Source: Curvularia sp. ZM96
Lineage: Eukaryota; Ascomycota; Dothideomycetes; Pleosporales; Pleosporaceae
DNA: 64,000 nt
Reading direction: 5' to 3'
NCBI GenBank assembly: GCA_022457065.1
Contig: JAJGBQ010000002.1
Coordinates: forward strand, 1,240,001 to 1,304,000
Shown: positions 32,152 to 41,979 of the stretch, piece after piece
How positions within the stretch are numbered: the stretch's first letter is position 1
Layout: every line of letters starts with the position of its first letter
The notes under the pieces: generated by a model
The model's database searches: none
What the model saw: the letters and a program-made list of their open reading frames with translations, nothing else
What the model was told of the DNA's origin: nothing
Position numbers and translations under genes: made by a program

Positions 32152-34023
32152 CTACGCCGTATCAATCAAATCCTCCAAAAACTCATCCAGCTCAATAATC
32201 GTAAACTGCTCCCCCCACTTGGCCCGGAATGACCGCTTCCTGTAGCCGCTGTTGATCTGCTGTCCCCAGCTAATCAACTCGACTCTCCACCCCCGCTTGA
32301 GTGCCCGTTCTACATGTGCCAGAAACCCATCCGACATCTCCGCCACCGCTCCGTCGCCCGTAGCCAGCACCATGGTGCTCGGCCACTCGCAGTCCAAGAT
32401 GCTCTGGCACATTTTTAGATGCAGAATTTCATCTACGCCTTGCTCAACCCATTTCGGGGCTGTTGGCGGCTTGGGCGCACTAACAGCAGGCGCACCCGTT
32501 TCAGAGTCGCTGCCGCTACCGCTACCGCTGCCACTTCCCGTACCAGAGCGCATCTGAGTAGCCTTGTGCCACCCCATCTTCTTGACGTCGTTGAAGAATT
32601 TCTTCTTCTCAGAGTCTTCCCGTACAATCAGCACTTGCTCCTGCATCACGCTGTCGTACCCCACCGCCTTGGACGTCTCCACCATCTTCTCAATGTGCGG
32701 GAGCCGGTTGGCCTCACGGTGCGACCCGGCAAAGAATCGCTTGGCTACCGGCCGACGCCGCTCCATCAACAGAGCGAGGCTGTCAAACGAGATGTCGTAG
32801 GCGTTGTGGTGAAGCCCGTGCTGTCGAAGCATCTCCTTGAGTCCAATCATGATGTTCGACGCATCGACAAACACATGTATGCCGTGGTCGCTCGACCGCT
32901 CATTCAGAAGCTGCATCGGCGCCACCAACCATTTCTGGTCTTCGGGAAACCTCTCCATCAGTCTGTTGAACAGATGAAGATGGCGTTCGGTTTTGGATCG
33001 AATCACAAGTGGCGGCCGACGTCCATGGAACGATCCACCACGTGGAGTCGGCGTCGTGGGAGCACGTACTACAGTAACGTTGTGTGATACTGCCCTTGGC
33101 AGAGTGACTGCCTGAACGGTTCGCGGAACAAGCCCATGACGCACCGGCATACCCACAAGCGACGGTCGCTGTGGTTGGGATTTAACGTATTGGTCGGACA
33201 CTTGAGTGTCCTGTATTTCGTGTTGCACTTGATCAAGTGCTGGTGTTGTAGACGAGGTAGTGAATGTCTTTGCTTGTAGTGGTTGAGGGGTCTCTGGTTG
33301 AGTTACAGACGGTCGCTTGAGTACACTGGGCCGAGCCTTGGGTGTCTTTGGTGTCTTTGTTTGCTTTGGTTGCGTGTGGGGAGCCTGAGTTGCCTCTAGC
33401 ACAGGTGTCTGCACAGGAGTTGCAGGTCTGATTTTCGCGCCAACATTTGATCGTGAGCTAGTACGGGAGGGCCTGCATGGTGTGCACGGCGTCTCAACCA
33501 CATCGGGTTTGTTTCCTTCATTGGTGGGTTTGTCAAGATTCTTTCGTTGGAGACCGCGCTCCCTCTGCTCGCGCTCTTCAGCAAGTTGATCCAGCGTCTC
33601 TTGCATGATCCGTTGGCGAGTTTGCTCTTCCAGTAACTCCTTCTCAGCACGTCTGCGGGCCTTCTTCCGCTGAGTCTTGGTCAAAAGAGGGCTGCTTATT
33701 GTGTCCACATCCGGGGTCTCGACACACTCGGCGGGTGTCTGAGACGGCTTCAGAGTCGGCGATGGTAGGAGAGCCTCATCAGAATTGCTCAGCTCAGAAT
33801 CAGGGTCGAGTGGCGGAAGTGGTGCTGCTGGAGCGTCCGAGAAGCCTAGGCTCTCAAAGAGCTTCGAGAAACTACCCAAGCGTACTCCTCCATCTGGACA
33901 TGCTGATGTCAAGGGTTGTGCTGCAGGTCGAAGCGCCGGAGAGCGGATGTCGTCGGAACCAGAGTCTATGAGGTCGATGACTGAGCTAAAGTCCCAGCCG
34001 GTGTCGACAGGTTGTGAAGGCAT
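32152..34023 (-). CDS. NYN-domain (PIN-like) putative ribonuclease, single exon
   Basis: An uninterrupted 623-codon frame starts at the ATG at 34023. Residues 1-330 are low-complexity and charged: a KKARRRAEKELLEEQTRQR coiled-coil-like helix near residue 125 and Pro/Thr/Lys-rich text (KQTKTPKTPKARPS). The C-terminal part (about 350-620) reads as a NYN/PIN-like nuclease domain. HVFVDASNIMIGL carries the first acidic residue near position 387, KRFFAGSH forms a core strand, VLATGDGAVAEMSDG supplies the second acidic cluster near 558, and the domain ends WRVELISWGQQINSGYRK. A Gly/Ser run (GTGSGSGSGSGSDSE) of about 15 residues interrupts the domain near 493-507. NYN domains are generally metal-dependent RNases of RNA turnover. 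No signal peptide or membrane segment is seen. The fold is likely; the substrate is unknown. Confidence 0.85.
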   Translation of the reverse strand: MPSQPVDTGWDFSSVIDLIDSGSDDIRSPALRPAAQPLTSACPDGGVRLGSFSKLFESLGFSDAPAAPLPPLDPDSELSNSDEALLPSPTLKPSQTPAECVETPDVDTISSPLLTKTQRKKARRRAEKELLEEQTRQRIMQETLDQLAEEREQRERGLQRKNLDKPTNEGNKPDVVETPCTPCRPSRTSSRSNVGAKIRPATPVQTPVLEATQAPHTQPKQTKTPKTPKARPSVLKRPSVTQPETPQPLQAKTFTTSSTTPALDQVQHEIQDTQVSDQYVKSQPQRPSLVGMPVRHGLVPRTVQAVTLPRAVSHNVTVVRAPTTPTPRGGSFHGRRPPLVIRSKTERHLHLFNRLMERFPEDQKWLVAPMQLLNERSSDHGIHVFVDASNIMIGLKEMLRQHGLHHNAYDISFDSLALLMERRRPVAKRFFAGSHREANRLPHIEKMVETSKAVGYDSVMQEQVLIVREDSEKKKFFNDVKKMGWHKATQMRSGTGSGSGSGSGSDSETGAPAVSAPKPPTAPKWVEQGVDEILHLKMCQSILDCEWPSTMVLATGDGAVAEMSDGFLAHVERALKRGWRVELISWGQQINSGYRKRSFRAKWGEQFTIIELDEFLEDLIDTA

Positions 34024-36223
34024 TGAGAATAGTTGCTTCTTGGAGCAGTAAAGTGGCTGTAGTTTGGTATGCTCGTCGTGTGTAAATGAAAGGTACTAGT
34101 GGTTGGCTGAAACTGGTGATTTGTTAGACAATGAACAAGATTCGCGAGCGATACGCTCTACGCCGCACAGAACCGAGCGAAACATCCCTCGCCACGTTAT
34201 ACATGTTCGGTGCGTAGAGTTTGTATCGTAAGGCGCAGCAGGTGCCCAAACATACCGTGTAACTGATCTCGAAACAATCGCCTCAATCGCACGCTCATGA
34301 TCAACTGCGACTGTGGAAAGAAGGACGTGTTGCCAAGTTCAGCAGCAACTGTAAACGCAAGGTGAAGAAAGACTTGTATCGGTTGAAGAGTAGTGAGAGC
34401 TCCGAATGAGTGAAGATAAGTGGTGAGGTATGGGTGGCGGCGGGGTGAGAGTCACTGTGATGTCTCAGCCTCAGGGTCCGAGCTTGCGCCGGCCTGGTCT
34501 ATTCGCTTGGGTCGGTATGCCAACGCCACCGAGAATGACACATGACCCACGCTGGAGATCGAGGCGTGCTCTGGTCGTCATCTACTGTGTATGGTACCCG
34601 CGCATTACTCTTCAGCCGCTGCTCAAGAAAAATATAGCTCTTGAAATGACCTCTGTGACGTTTGATAGTGATGCGCATAGCTGCCATGAGCTATCCGCAG
34701 ATGCATCTGGCCTTACCAGAAAGGGTACTAGTGGGAAATTACAGAGTGATTGGATACTGGTATTGTTACAACACTGCAGCTCACCAACGAACCACTCAAA
34801 AAGCTCTTTAACAATGTAACAGAAGGAAACAAATGGTCCATCGAGGAAGTGGGCAGTTTCTACACTGTGCAAAAGCCTGTCAACGATATCATAGTACCAG
34901 TTTGGTAGACACCAAGGATAGTTCTTTTGCTGAGGCACCGAGGAAGTTCTTGGATTGGAATGAGTCAAATTCATACCAGTCTCACAAGCTGTGCAAACAT
35001 CTACATACGAAACTCACAGGATGAGGTGGTAGGCTGAAGTGACATTCGCACTCTCACGAATCATATTGATGATATAGGCTGTAAAATCAGACCATGCAGC
35101 ATGATGAGGTATGGATGGAAACAATTTTCGATATCAAACTTAGCATTGACATGAGGAGCAATAGGATCTCATGTGCAGGTAGACGGTAATCAACAATACT
35201 CTATCGATCTATATAACAATAACAGCGCTTCAAATACACGTTCTTACTAGGAGTATCGGGACGTTCTAATAAACGGGCGCAAGCATATTCTAAATTCGCA
35301 AAACATGCTTCTGAGATCTCTAGGGTGGAATGCTAAGCTTTTGTGCACGCTGGCAAGTGACTGGTAGACTGTCTTTGTCGCTTGCATCAATTCAGAAGAT
35401 CGTGTAGGCATGTAGCAGACCTCTCTCCATGAGCTTGTTAGTAGAGGCTGCTAAGGCCTTCTCTCGGGGGAGCTGCTGCTTTTACTAGCCTGATGGACGC
35501 GACCCCAGCGTCTTCTGGTGAACGCAGATCGAACACTATCTCTCTCTGCAATCTTAGTATAGTATACGTCAAAGATCCCTCAGGTCCTACTGTTGCATCA
35601 ACAATTACAATCTCAATCACAATATTAGTCATGAAGTGGGTCTGGCCATTGGGAAGGTCGCTGATAGTGGTATGCATTTTGATGGTGTATGTCAAAGGTT
35701 TGAATATATGTAACAGCTTGATTTAAAGGTACTTCTTTCTAAATGTAAATCTAGAAAATTAACTGTTGTGAGAACTAAGACCGGTGCACGGTATTCTTGT
35801 ATTTGGGCTTGACAGAATAGTGGTATGTAGGAGTTATGCTAATGTCAAAACGGTATCTGGAGTGGGAACGATCTAGAGCTGCTGATAGTGAGGCTCAAAG
35901 AGTTAGTTTTCACAGTCAATGATAGGGTGCTGTCAATGAGTATACATTGATCACAGGTACATTGCTAAAAAAAGAACCACCATCACCAGTACCATAAAAA
36001 GTTCTTCAGGAACTCATTTTGTCTTCGTTTTCAAACCCACTATCGTTCACGTCCACTTCCCCGAGCCTCGGCTGTCACCAACCTCACCATCCCTGTCCCT
36101 CCCCACCACCAACCCCCCATCCTCACTAGACCCTGCATTAACCACCCCTCCAAACTAGATGTAAACTCCCCCAAGTTTTCTTTTTTACCCTTTTTACCCC
36201 TCTCCCGCACGCCAATCCCAACA
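34024..36223. other. Gene-free region, NYN gene to carrier gene
   Basis: No gene is supported. The middle part (about 34800-35950) looks more A/T-rich than its surroundings, with only short frames. Just upstream of the carrier start (36160-36215) there is a pyrimidine-rich stretch typical of fungal core promoters. Confidence 0.5.
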
Positions 36224-37433
36224 ATGTCCGCCGACTTCTGGGCCGGCTACATCTCAGGCGCCGCCGGTATCGTCATCGGAAACCCACTGGACCTCATAAA
36301 AACGCGTCTGCAAGCAGGCAAAACCGCACCGCAACATGTAATCGAAGCGACGACGACACGAGGAGGAGGGGCTATAGCTCCCACAGCTACAACTACTACT
36401 ACTACCGCCGCAGTCCAGCCCCAACTCCAGACGTTACAAGGCTTCAAAGCGCAATTTGAAAATGCGGGAACACTCGTGAGAGGTAAGTCCTCCTCCTAAC
36501 CATGAACCCAATTGGAGGGAAAAAAAGAAAAACATACAAAAGAAAGAGAGAGAAAGAGACGTCCCAGCGCTGACAAACTACATTGCAGTATAGGCGCAAC
36601 AGCCCCCGTGCTGACCTACGGCGCCCTCAACGGCCTCCTCTTCGTAACCTACAACCGCACGCTGTCCCTGCTACATGACACACCCACGTCGCCAACCAGC
36701 CTCTCCAAGGTCTTTCTCGCCGGCGTATCGGGCGGCCTCGCGTCCTTTGTCGTCAGCGCGCCTACCGAGCTGATCAAGTGCCGGGCGCAAGTCTCGACGA
36801 GTCCGCACACGACGTCGTGGAGCGTAGCGAGAGATGTGTGGAGGACGGAGGGGGTAAGAGGCCTGTACTATGGTGGTGCGATTACGAGTGTGAGAGATGC
36901 ACTGGGGTATGGGTTGTAGTACGTTTTTCTTTTCTTCCTCTCTTTCTTTGCACGCTCTATCTAATCTTCTTCTCCTTCTTTTCTTGACACAACGAGAGAG
37001 AGGGAAAGAGGAAATACTTCACAAGAGCAGGAAGAAAGGCTAACCAAACCCTAGCTTCTGGACCTACGAAGCGTCCAAACAAGCCTGCAGTTCGCCCAAT
37101 GATTCGGACCAACAAACTGCCTTAAAAGTCCTCATGTGCGGTGGCTTGGCTGGCGTGGTTAGCTGGGCTTCTATTTTCCCGCTGGATATGATCAAGACAA
37201 GAGTGCAGACTCAGATACTGCACGCCCCCGCGAGCCAGAGTGAGCAGCGTGGGCTGCTACAACCTGAGATGCAGAAGAAGCGATTGAGTTCAATTGAGAT
37301 TGCAAAGCAAGCGTACCGGACAGAGGGCGCGGGCGTCTTTGTCCGTGGCTTGGGCATATGTAGTGTGCGTGCCTTTGTTGTCAATGCTGTGCAATGGGCC
37401 ATATACGAGTGGATGATGAAGTTGTTACAGTAG
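36224..37433 (+). CDS. Mitochondrial carrier family (SLC25) protein
   Basis: Exons 36224-36482, 36594-36918 and 37055-37433 give 320 residues. The protein has the three-fold carrier architecture of the inner mitochondrial membrane. Signature motifs Px[DE]xx[KR] occur in each repeat: NPLDLIKTRLQ, APTELIKCRAQ and FPLDMIKTRVQ. Each is preceded by the expected odd-numbered helix, and matrix-side text such as EGVRGLYYGG and EGAGVFVRGL follows. Repeat 1 has an unusual Thr/Ala/Gly-rich insertion of about 30 residues between the signature and TLQGFKAQFEN. The first intron's acceptor is TATAG at 36593; the nearer CAG at 36588 would bring in a stop codon. Overall text resembles the carnitine/ornithine/basic amino acid branch, but substrate-contact residues cannot be judged reliably here, so transport specificity is left open. 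Confidence 0.93.
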
Positions 37434-37780
37434 AGAAAAAGCCCTTTGTCACTGTACCGTTGTATTTTCACCAGATAGACCACTAAAGCAAAGACACGTC
37501 CTAGGCCCATGAGTTCTCATTCGATGTGTTATAGCTACATCCCGACAGCTAGCTTTTGAGTAGAGAAAGGAGATTTTGTTCCCCTACAGCATTTCCCGAT
37601 ACCAGAACTGACTCGCAAGATATTCCCTCCAGGCTTCAGCTGGAGAGATGCAGATGTGAAAGAAAGAAAAAAGACTTGTCCCTGAGGCGGATGGGCTCAT
37701 GGGTACTGCAAATAGGAAATGTACATGCATCAGCACGTAGAGCTGGGCGCTCTAGACGCATGGTGACCAACCGAATACAA
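37434..37780. other. Short intergenic region between convergent genes
   Basis: These 347 nt hold the 3' ends of the carrier (+) and RRM-protein (-) genes. Nothing else is seen. Confidence 0.6.
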
Positions 37781-39430
37781 TCACATAATCTGATCCTGGG
37801 TCAGACCGCTGGTGTGCTCAGTGCCCTCCATGGCATCACCGTTGCCGACGTTGGTGTACTTGACGTAGGCAAGGCCCAGAGGTCTACCGCCATACTGGTA
37901 GCCAGTGAATTTAGCTGCATATATGTTAGTAGATGAGCGTGCGAAAATCCTAAGAGAACATACCGATAGACGTCTCTGCGTCTGCAGCCTTCTCGAACTC
38001 GACTACACCGGTTCCGCGAGAGCGACCATTGGGCTCATACTGAATCTCAGCGCGTTCGACCTTGCCAATCGTAGTGAAGAGCTCGACGAGATCCTCGTTG
38101 CTAGTCGACCAAGGTAGGTTGCGGACGTAGATGATGTTGCTGGGCTCTCCGCCTGCAGTAGCAAAGTCTGTGAATGGGTTCGGGGCAGGGGGAGCAGCGT
38201 TGGGGTCGAAACCAGGGCCACCGGCACCACCGTATCCGCCATTGAAGCCTCCGCGACCGCCGAAACCTCCGTAACCACCACCACGGCCGCCGAAACCGCC
38301 GCGACCACCAAAGCCACCGAAGCCACCGCGAGCGCCAAAGCCTCCACGTCCACCGAAGCCACCAGGAGCGCCGGCGTAACGGTCCTCGCGAACCTCGAGA
38401 GTGCGACCCTGCCAATCGTAGCCGTTGAACTGGGTGATAGCATTGCGGCAGTCCTCGGGCGTCTCGAACGCGACAATACCGGACCCCTTGGGACGGCCAT
38501 CGGGGGCAATGTGAACATCAGCGCGAATGACTTGACCGGTATTAGCGGCCTGGCGGAAGAGGTCCTTCAGGTCCTGCCAGCCAACGTTGTATGGAAGCTA
38601 AAGCAAACAAGTCAGCACAAGGCGTCATAGGGAAAGGGGTAGAAAGAAAGGAAACGGGGAACAAACGTTGGAGACATAGACGGTTCGTGCTGCATTGCCA
38701 GCCGCGCCGCCAGCAGCATTACCAGCAGCGTGACCACCATAGCCACCGTAGCCGCCGCCACGACCCATGCCGCCGCCAAAGTCACCACGGGAACTAGGGG
38801 CGCTGAAGCGAGGCTCGGCCTCTCGGTCTTCGCGAACGTATACGAGTCGACCCATAAGGTTCTGGTTGCTGAGGGTTTCGACGGCGTTCTGTGCCTGTTC
38901 CCGAGTTGCATATTCAACGATGCCACAGCCCTACACCCATCAATCTCTTTCCTATCCCAAAGACAGGCCGTTTTCCGTTACCTTTGACATTCCGTTCGGC
39001 AGCAGCAAGACATCTGCAAAGAGGACCTCTCCAGCTATTTCCACATTAGCCCAGCTCTTGACGCGACACAAGACACAGCCGTACCTTGGCGCATGAAGTC
39101 CTTTAGGTGGTGCCACTTGACATCGTAAGACAGGTTGCCGACGTAGACGCGACGGTCTTGTTGCGAGGACTCTCGGATGTTCTGCATCATCTCGGTCTTG
39201 TTCTCAGAGGGTCGCGACGAGCCACCTCTACCGGCACCGTACGACTGATAACTGGAAGCAGCTTGAGCACCGCTGTTGGGGGAGCGCGAGCGACGTTCAG
39301 TGCGGCGGTAGTCGTCTCGGCTGCGAGAGCGACTGCGAGGTGAGTAGGAGCGTCGGGAGCGTCGCGGCGAGCGAGAGCGACGACGGGGTGAGCGATCGCG
39401 CTGGTCATAGTTGTCAGTTTCGTACGACAT
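37781..39430 (-). CDS. SR-type RNA-binding protein with three RRMs (Gbp2/Hrb1-like)
   Basis: Exons are 39085-39430, 38982-39034, 38933-38667, 37964-38597 and 37781-37914, all in phase, giving 477 residues. The N-terminus is an RS-type domain (RRRSRSPRRSRRSYSPRSRS). RRM1 spans RRVYVGNLSYDVKW to GRLVYVREDRE, with RNP1-like KGCGIVEYA. RRM2 runs RTVYVSNLPYNVGW to GRTLEVREDR (RNP1 KGSGIVAFE). RRM3 runs NIIYVRNLPWSTSN to GLAYVKYTN (RNP1 RGTGVVEFE). A Gly-Phe-Arg-rich RGG/FGG linker of about 60 residues separates RRM2 and RRM3, and a shorter Gly-Tyr-rich linker separates RRM1 and RRM2. This layout matches yeast Gbp2/Hrb1, nuclear mRNA-export and surveillance factors that associate with TREX. RS serines are probable SR-kinase targets. 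Orthology is likely but not proven. Confidence 0.92.
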
Positions 39431-41979
39431 GGTTGCAACAGCAGGACGCAATGCGGCAATGCGGCAATGCGTGAGAGGGTCGTCTGGGCGTGCGAGTTAT
39501 TGCAGACTCGCAGGCTTGATGGTGTTGGAAGGAGAGGCTGCGCGAGCGGGCGAGTGAGAGTAGCTCGAGCTTGGGCGGCAGTTGCCGCCGGTCACGTGAC
39601 CCAACCATCACCGGCCCTGGACACGACACGTGCGGAAGTAAAGAGTGAAAGGTGAGGATGGAGACGACCACCACGCAGACGTCTCCCGGCCTGCTCCGGC
39701 CACGTGGGGGAGGGCGAAGAGTGAGGTGAAGCCGGGAGGGCAGGGCCAGGCATCGTTTGCCGCCCGCTCGCATGGCTGGGGCACAACGATTGGCGACGAC
39801 AGGCGACGACACAAAGGGAAGAGACGGCTGTACTCACACGGTCACTGGGACGATAGGTGTCTCCTGCAGAGTCTGGCAGAGGGGAGTCAGCAGACAGGGA
39901 AGCCTCGAGGACTATGAAGAAAAAACAGAACCGTGATGGCGCTGGGCGCTGGGCTGGGCTCGAGGGCGGACGATGGATGAATTTAGGAGGGGAGTCGAGG
40001 GGCACTTACCCATGCTATGGTATTAGAAGTAGGTGCCGGTGACACTTGGGTTAAGGCCGGGCTCCCTGCCAGCTGCGACGGCCTGTAAGGGCCCAGTCCA
40101 AGTCGTGGTGCAGATATCACGCTGCAGAGAAATTGCCCTTCTTCCGTCCACGCCTCAGCGATGACGCCGTATGGGGCCTCGACGGTGCACGCCTCCCCAC
40201 GGCACAGCCCCAGCCCGGCCAATCACGCCGCCCACGCCGAATCCGAGAGCAAGAGGGGAGCGTCCCAGGAGGGCGGTTGGTCAGCGCAGCCTGAGCGAGC
40301 AGACGGCCGTCCCGGCGTGAAGTCGATGGAGCCGTGGAACCCGTCGCCTGGCCTGCCACGAGCGAATCGACCGTCGGTGCTGTCCAGCGAGCAATGGCTG
40401 CGGCGGGCTACGGGCGACAGCTGGGAATGAGGCCGAGCAAGATACAGCGAGGCGTAGCGTAGGGCACCCTGATGGGTGAACTGAAAGATAGAAGGGTGGG
40501 TCGTCCGGCCACCCGGTCGGTCGACGTGGTTCGCATTCGCTCGCGCCTTCCCCCCCACCATTACGGTAGACCGTGCGCAGTGCGGGAACGGTCCCTAGCC
40601 TGCGGCATCCTTTAGTTTCCTTGGACCTGTTCGCTCAGACATGTGTGACGTCTGGCCTCGTTCTGTCCGCCCATCCATCGATATCCGTCTCGTCTCGCTT
40701 GGGCGAAGAGCGTCTGCAATCGGACGCAAAGTTGCAGTTGGCCAGGGGCCCAGCCAAACACCAGTACGCGCGGTAGCCCGGAGCCCCACATCCATGGACA
40801 GTTGCAGGGTCAAGTCCCCATCATCGATTTGAGCCCTGCGCCCAGCCCACTAACACCGAGTTCGTTGCATCCGTGCTTGTACGACCGGAAAACCCTCCAG
40901 CGCCTTCGGTGTGCCTACTAGCTCTTGCCGGGTGCATTGCCCTGAAAGACGCAAACCAGTGCGTGGCTCCTTCCGGCGCTCCCGATGCTTTGCGCTTTCC
41001 TCCACCACCCGACACGCAGTCACGTGCCGTCGAGGCAGTGTCCTAGCTGACGTGCGTGTGTTCTGTGTGCCAGGGTTCCAGTATCATGAAACGAGCTCTA
41101 TGAACCTGTGCTCAGAAGCCTACCGGTACGTCGGGAACTGGGAAACTTCTTGATTAGCCCGGTACTGCAAATCATTCCTAGTTCACCAGTGTTCTTACGT
41201 CGTCTGCATGTCTTGGTTTACTGCAGATGGATTGCTTCGAGTACGCAGCTCTCCTTCTCCTAGTCATCGAAACATCGAAGGGACCGAAGGGTAATCGGAC
41301 ACCGCAGCAGTCAACCGTTTTTGACATGTAACGTTCAAGAGCCAACCACCAGACACGATGCAAGGTAAGACAACGAAGAGAAACTGAACACTGCATGTGT
41401 CAGGTCTGTCTCTCATGCACCTTCACAAGCCAGATAACCAGATTGGCGACATTATATCCCATGGCGATACCCCGACTTCAACAGTGGCTAAGCACTTCCA
41501 GTCTTGTCAACTAGCCGTTTGCTGAGTCATTCGTTAGGAAGAATGGCTGAATTTCATAGCACAATGGTGCCGTCTTATGGCATTGGCAGGCACATGGACG
41601 CTCCGCCGCGCTGACGTGAGGGCAGATCGCTGGGTTGATGTGCAGCCGACGTTGCAACTGTGAAAGCCGAGGTTCTCCACGCCAAATCGGCTAGTAATCG
41701 CCTTGCTGCGCTCTACGTATCCCACTTACTGGTACCAGCACTTGGTATTGGTATTATAGCCGCTCAATCAGCGTAGTATTAAATCCGAGTCTAAAGACAT
41801 TTGCGCCAATGAAGCGACCTGGTCACCTCCGGTGCGGCCCACTAGACATGTGACGTTGTTAGGCGTCCATAATCCAAGCTGCGACAATACAAACTGCGAC
41901 AAGTAGAACAGAAACATACTTCCATACTGTTGCGTGACTTCATGGCCTCAAACCTCCCTACTTGACACCGACATACAGC
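39431..41979. other. Gene-free region, divergent promoters of RRM and CoA-ligase genes
   Basis: It separates two divergent genes. The left kilobase is G/C-rich and carries many overlapping open frames with biased composition. A minus-strand ATGGGTAAGTG near 40007-40015 could be a leader-intron donor for the RRM gene. No independent gene is supported. Confidence 0.45.

Noticed and set aside
32419..33087. Plus-strand frame opposite the NYN gene
   Set aside because: It is a shadow of the 623-codon minus-strand gene, which contains recognisable nuclease motifs.
36483..36593. Alternative carrier exon using the CAG acceptor at 36588
   Set aside because: It brings in an immediate TAG stop, whereas the TATAG acceptor five bases on restores the carrier text.
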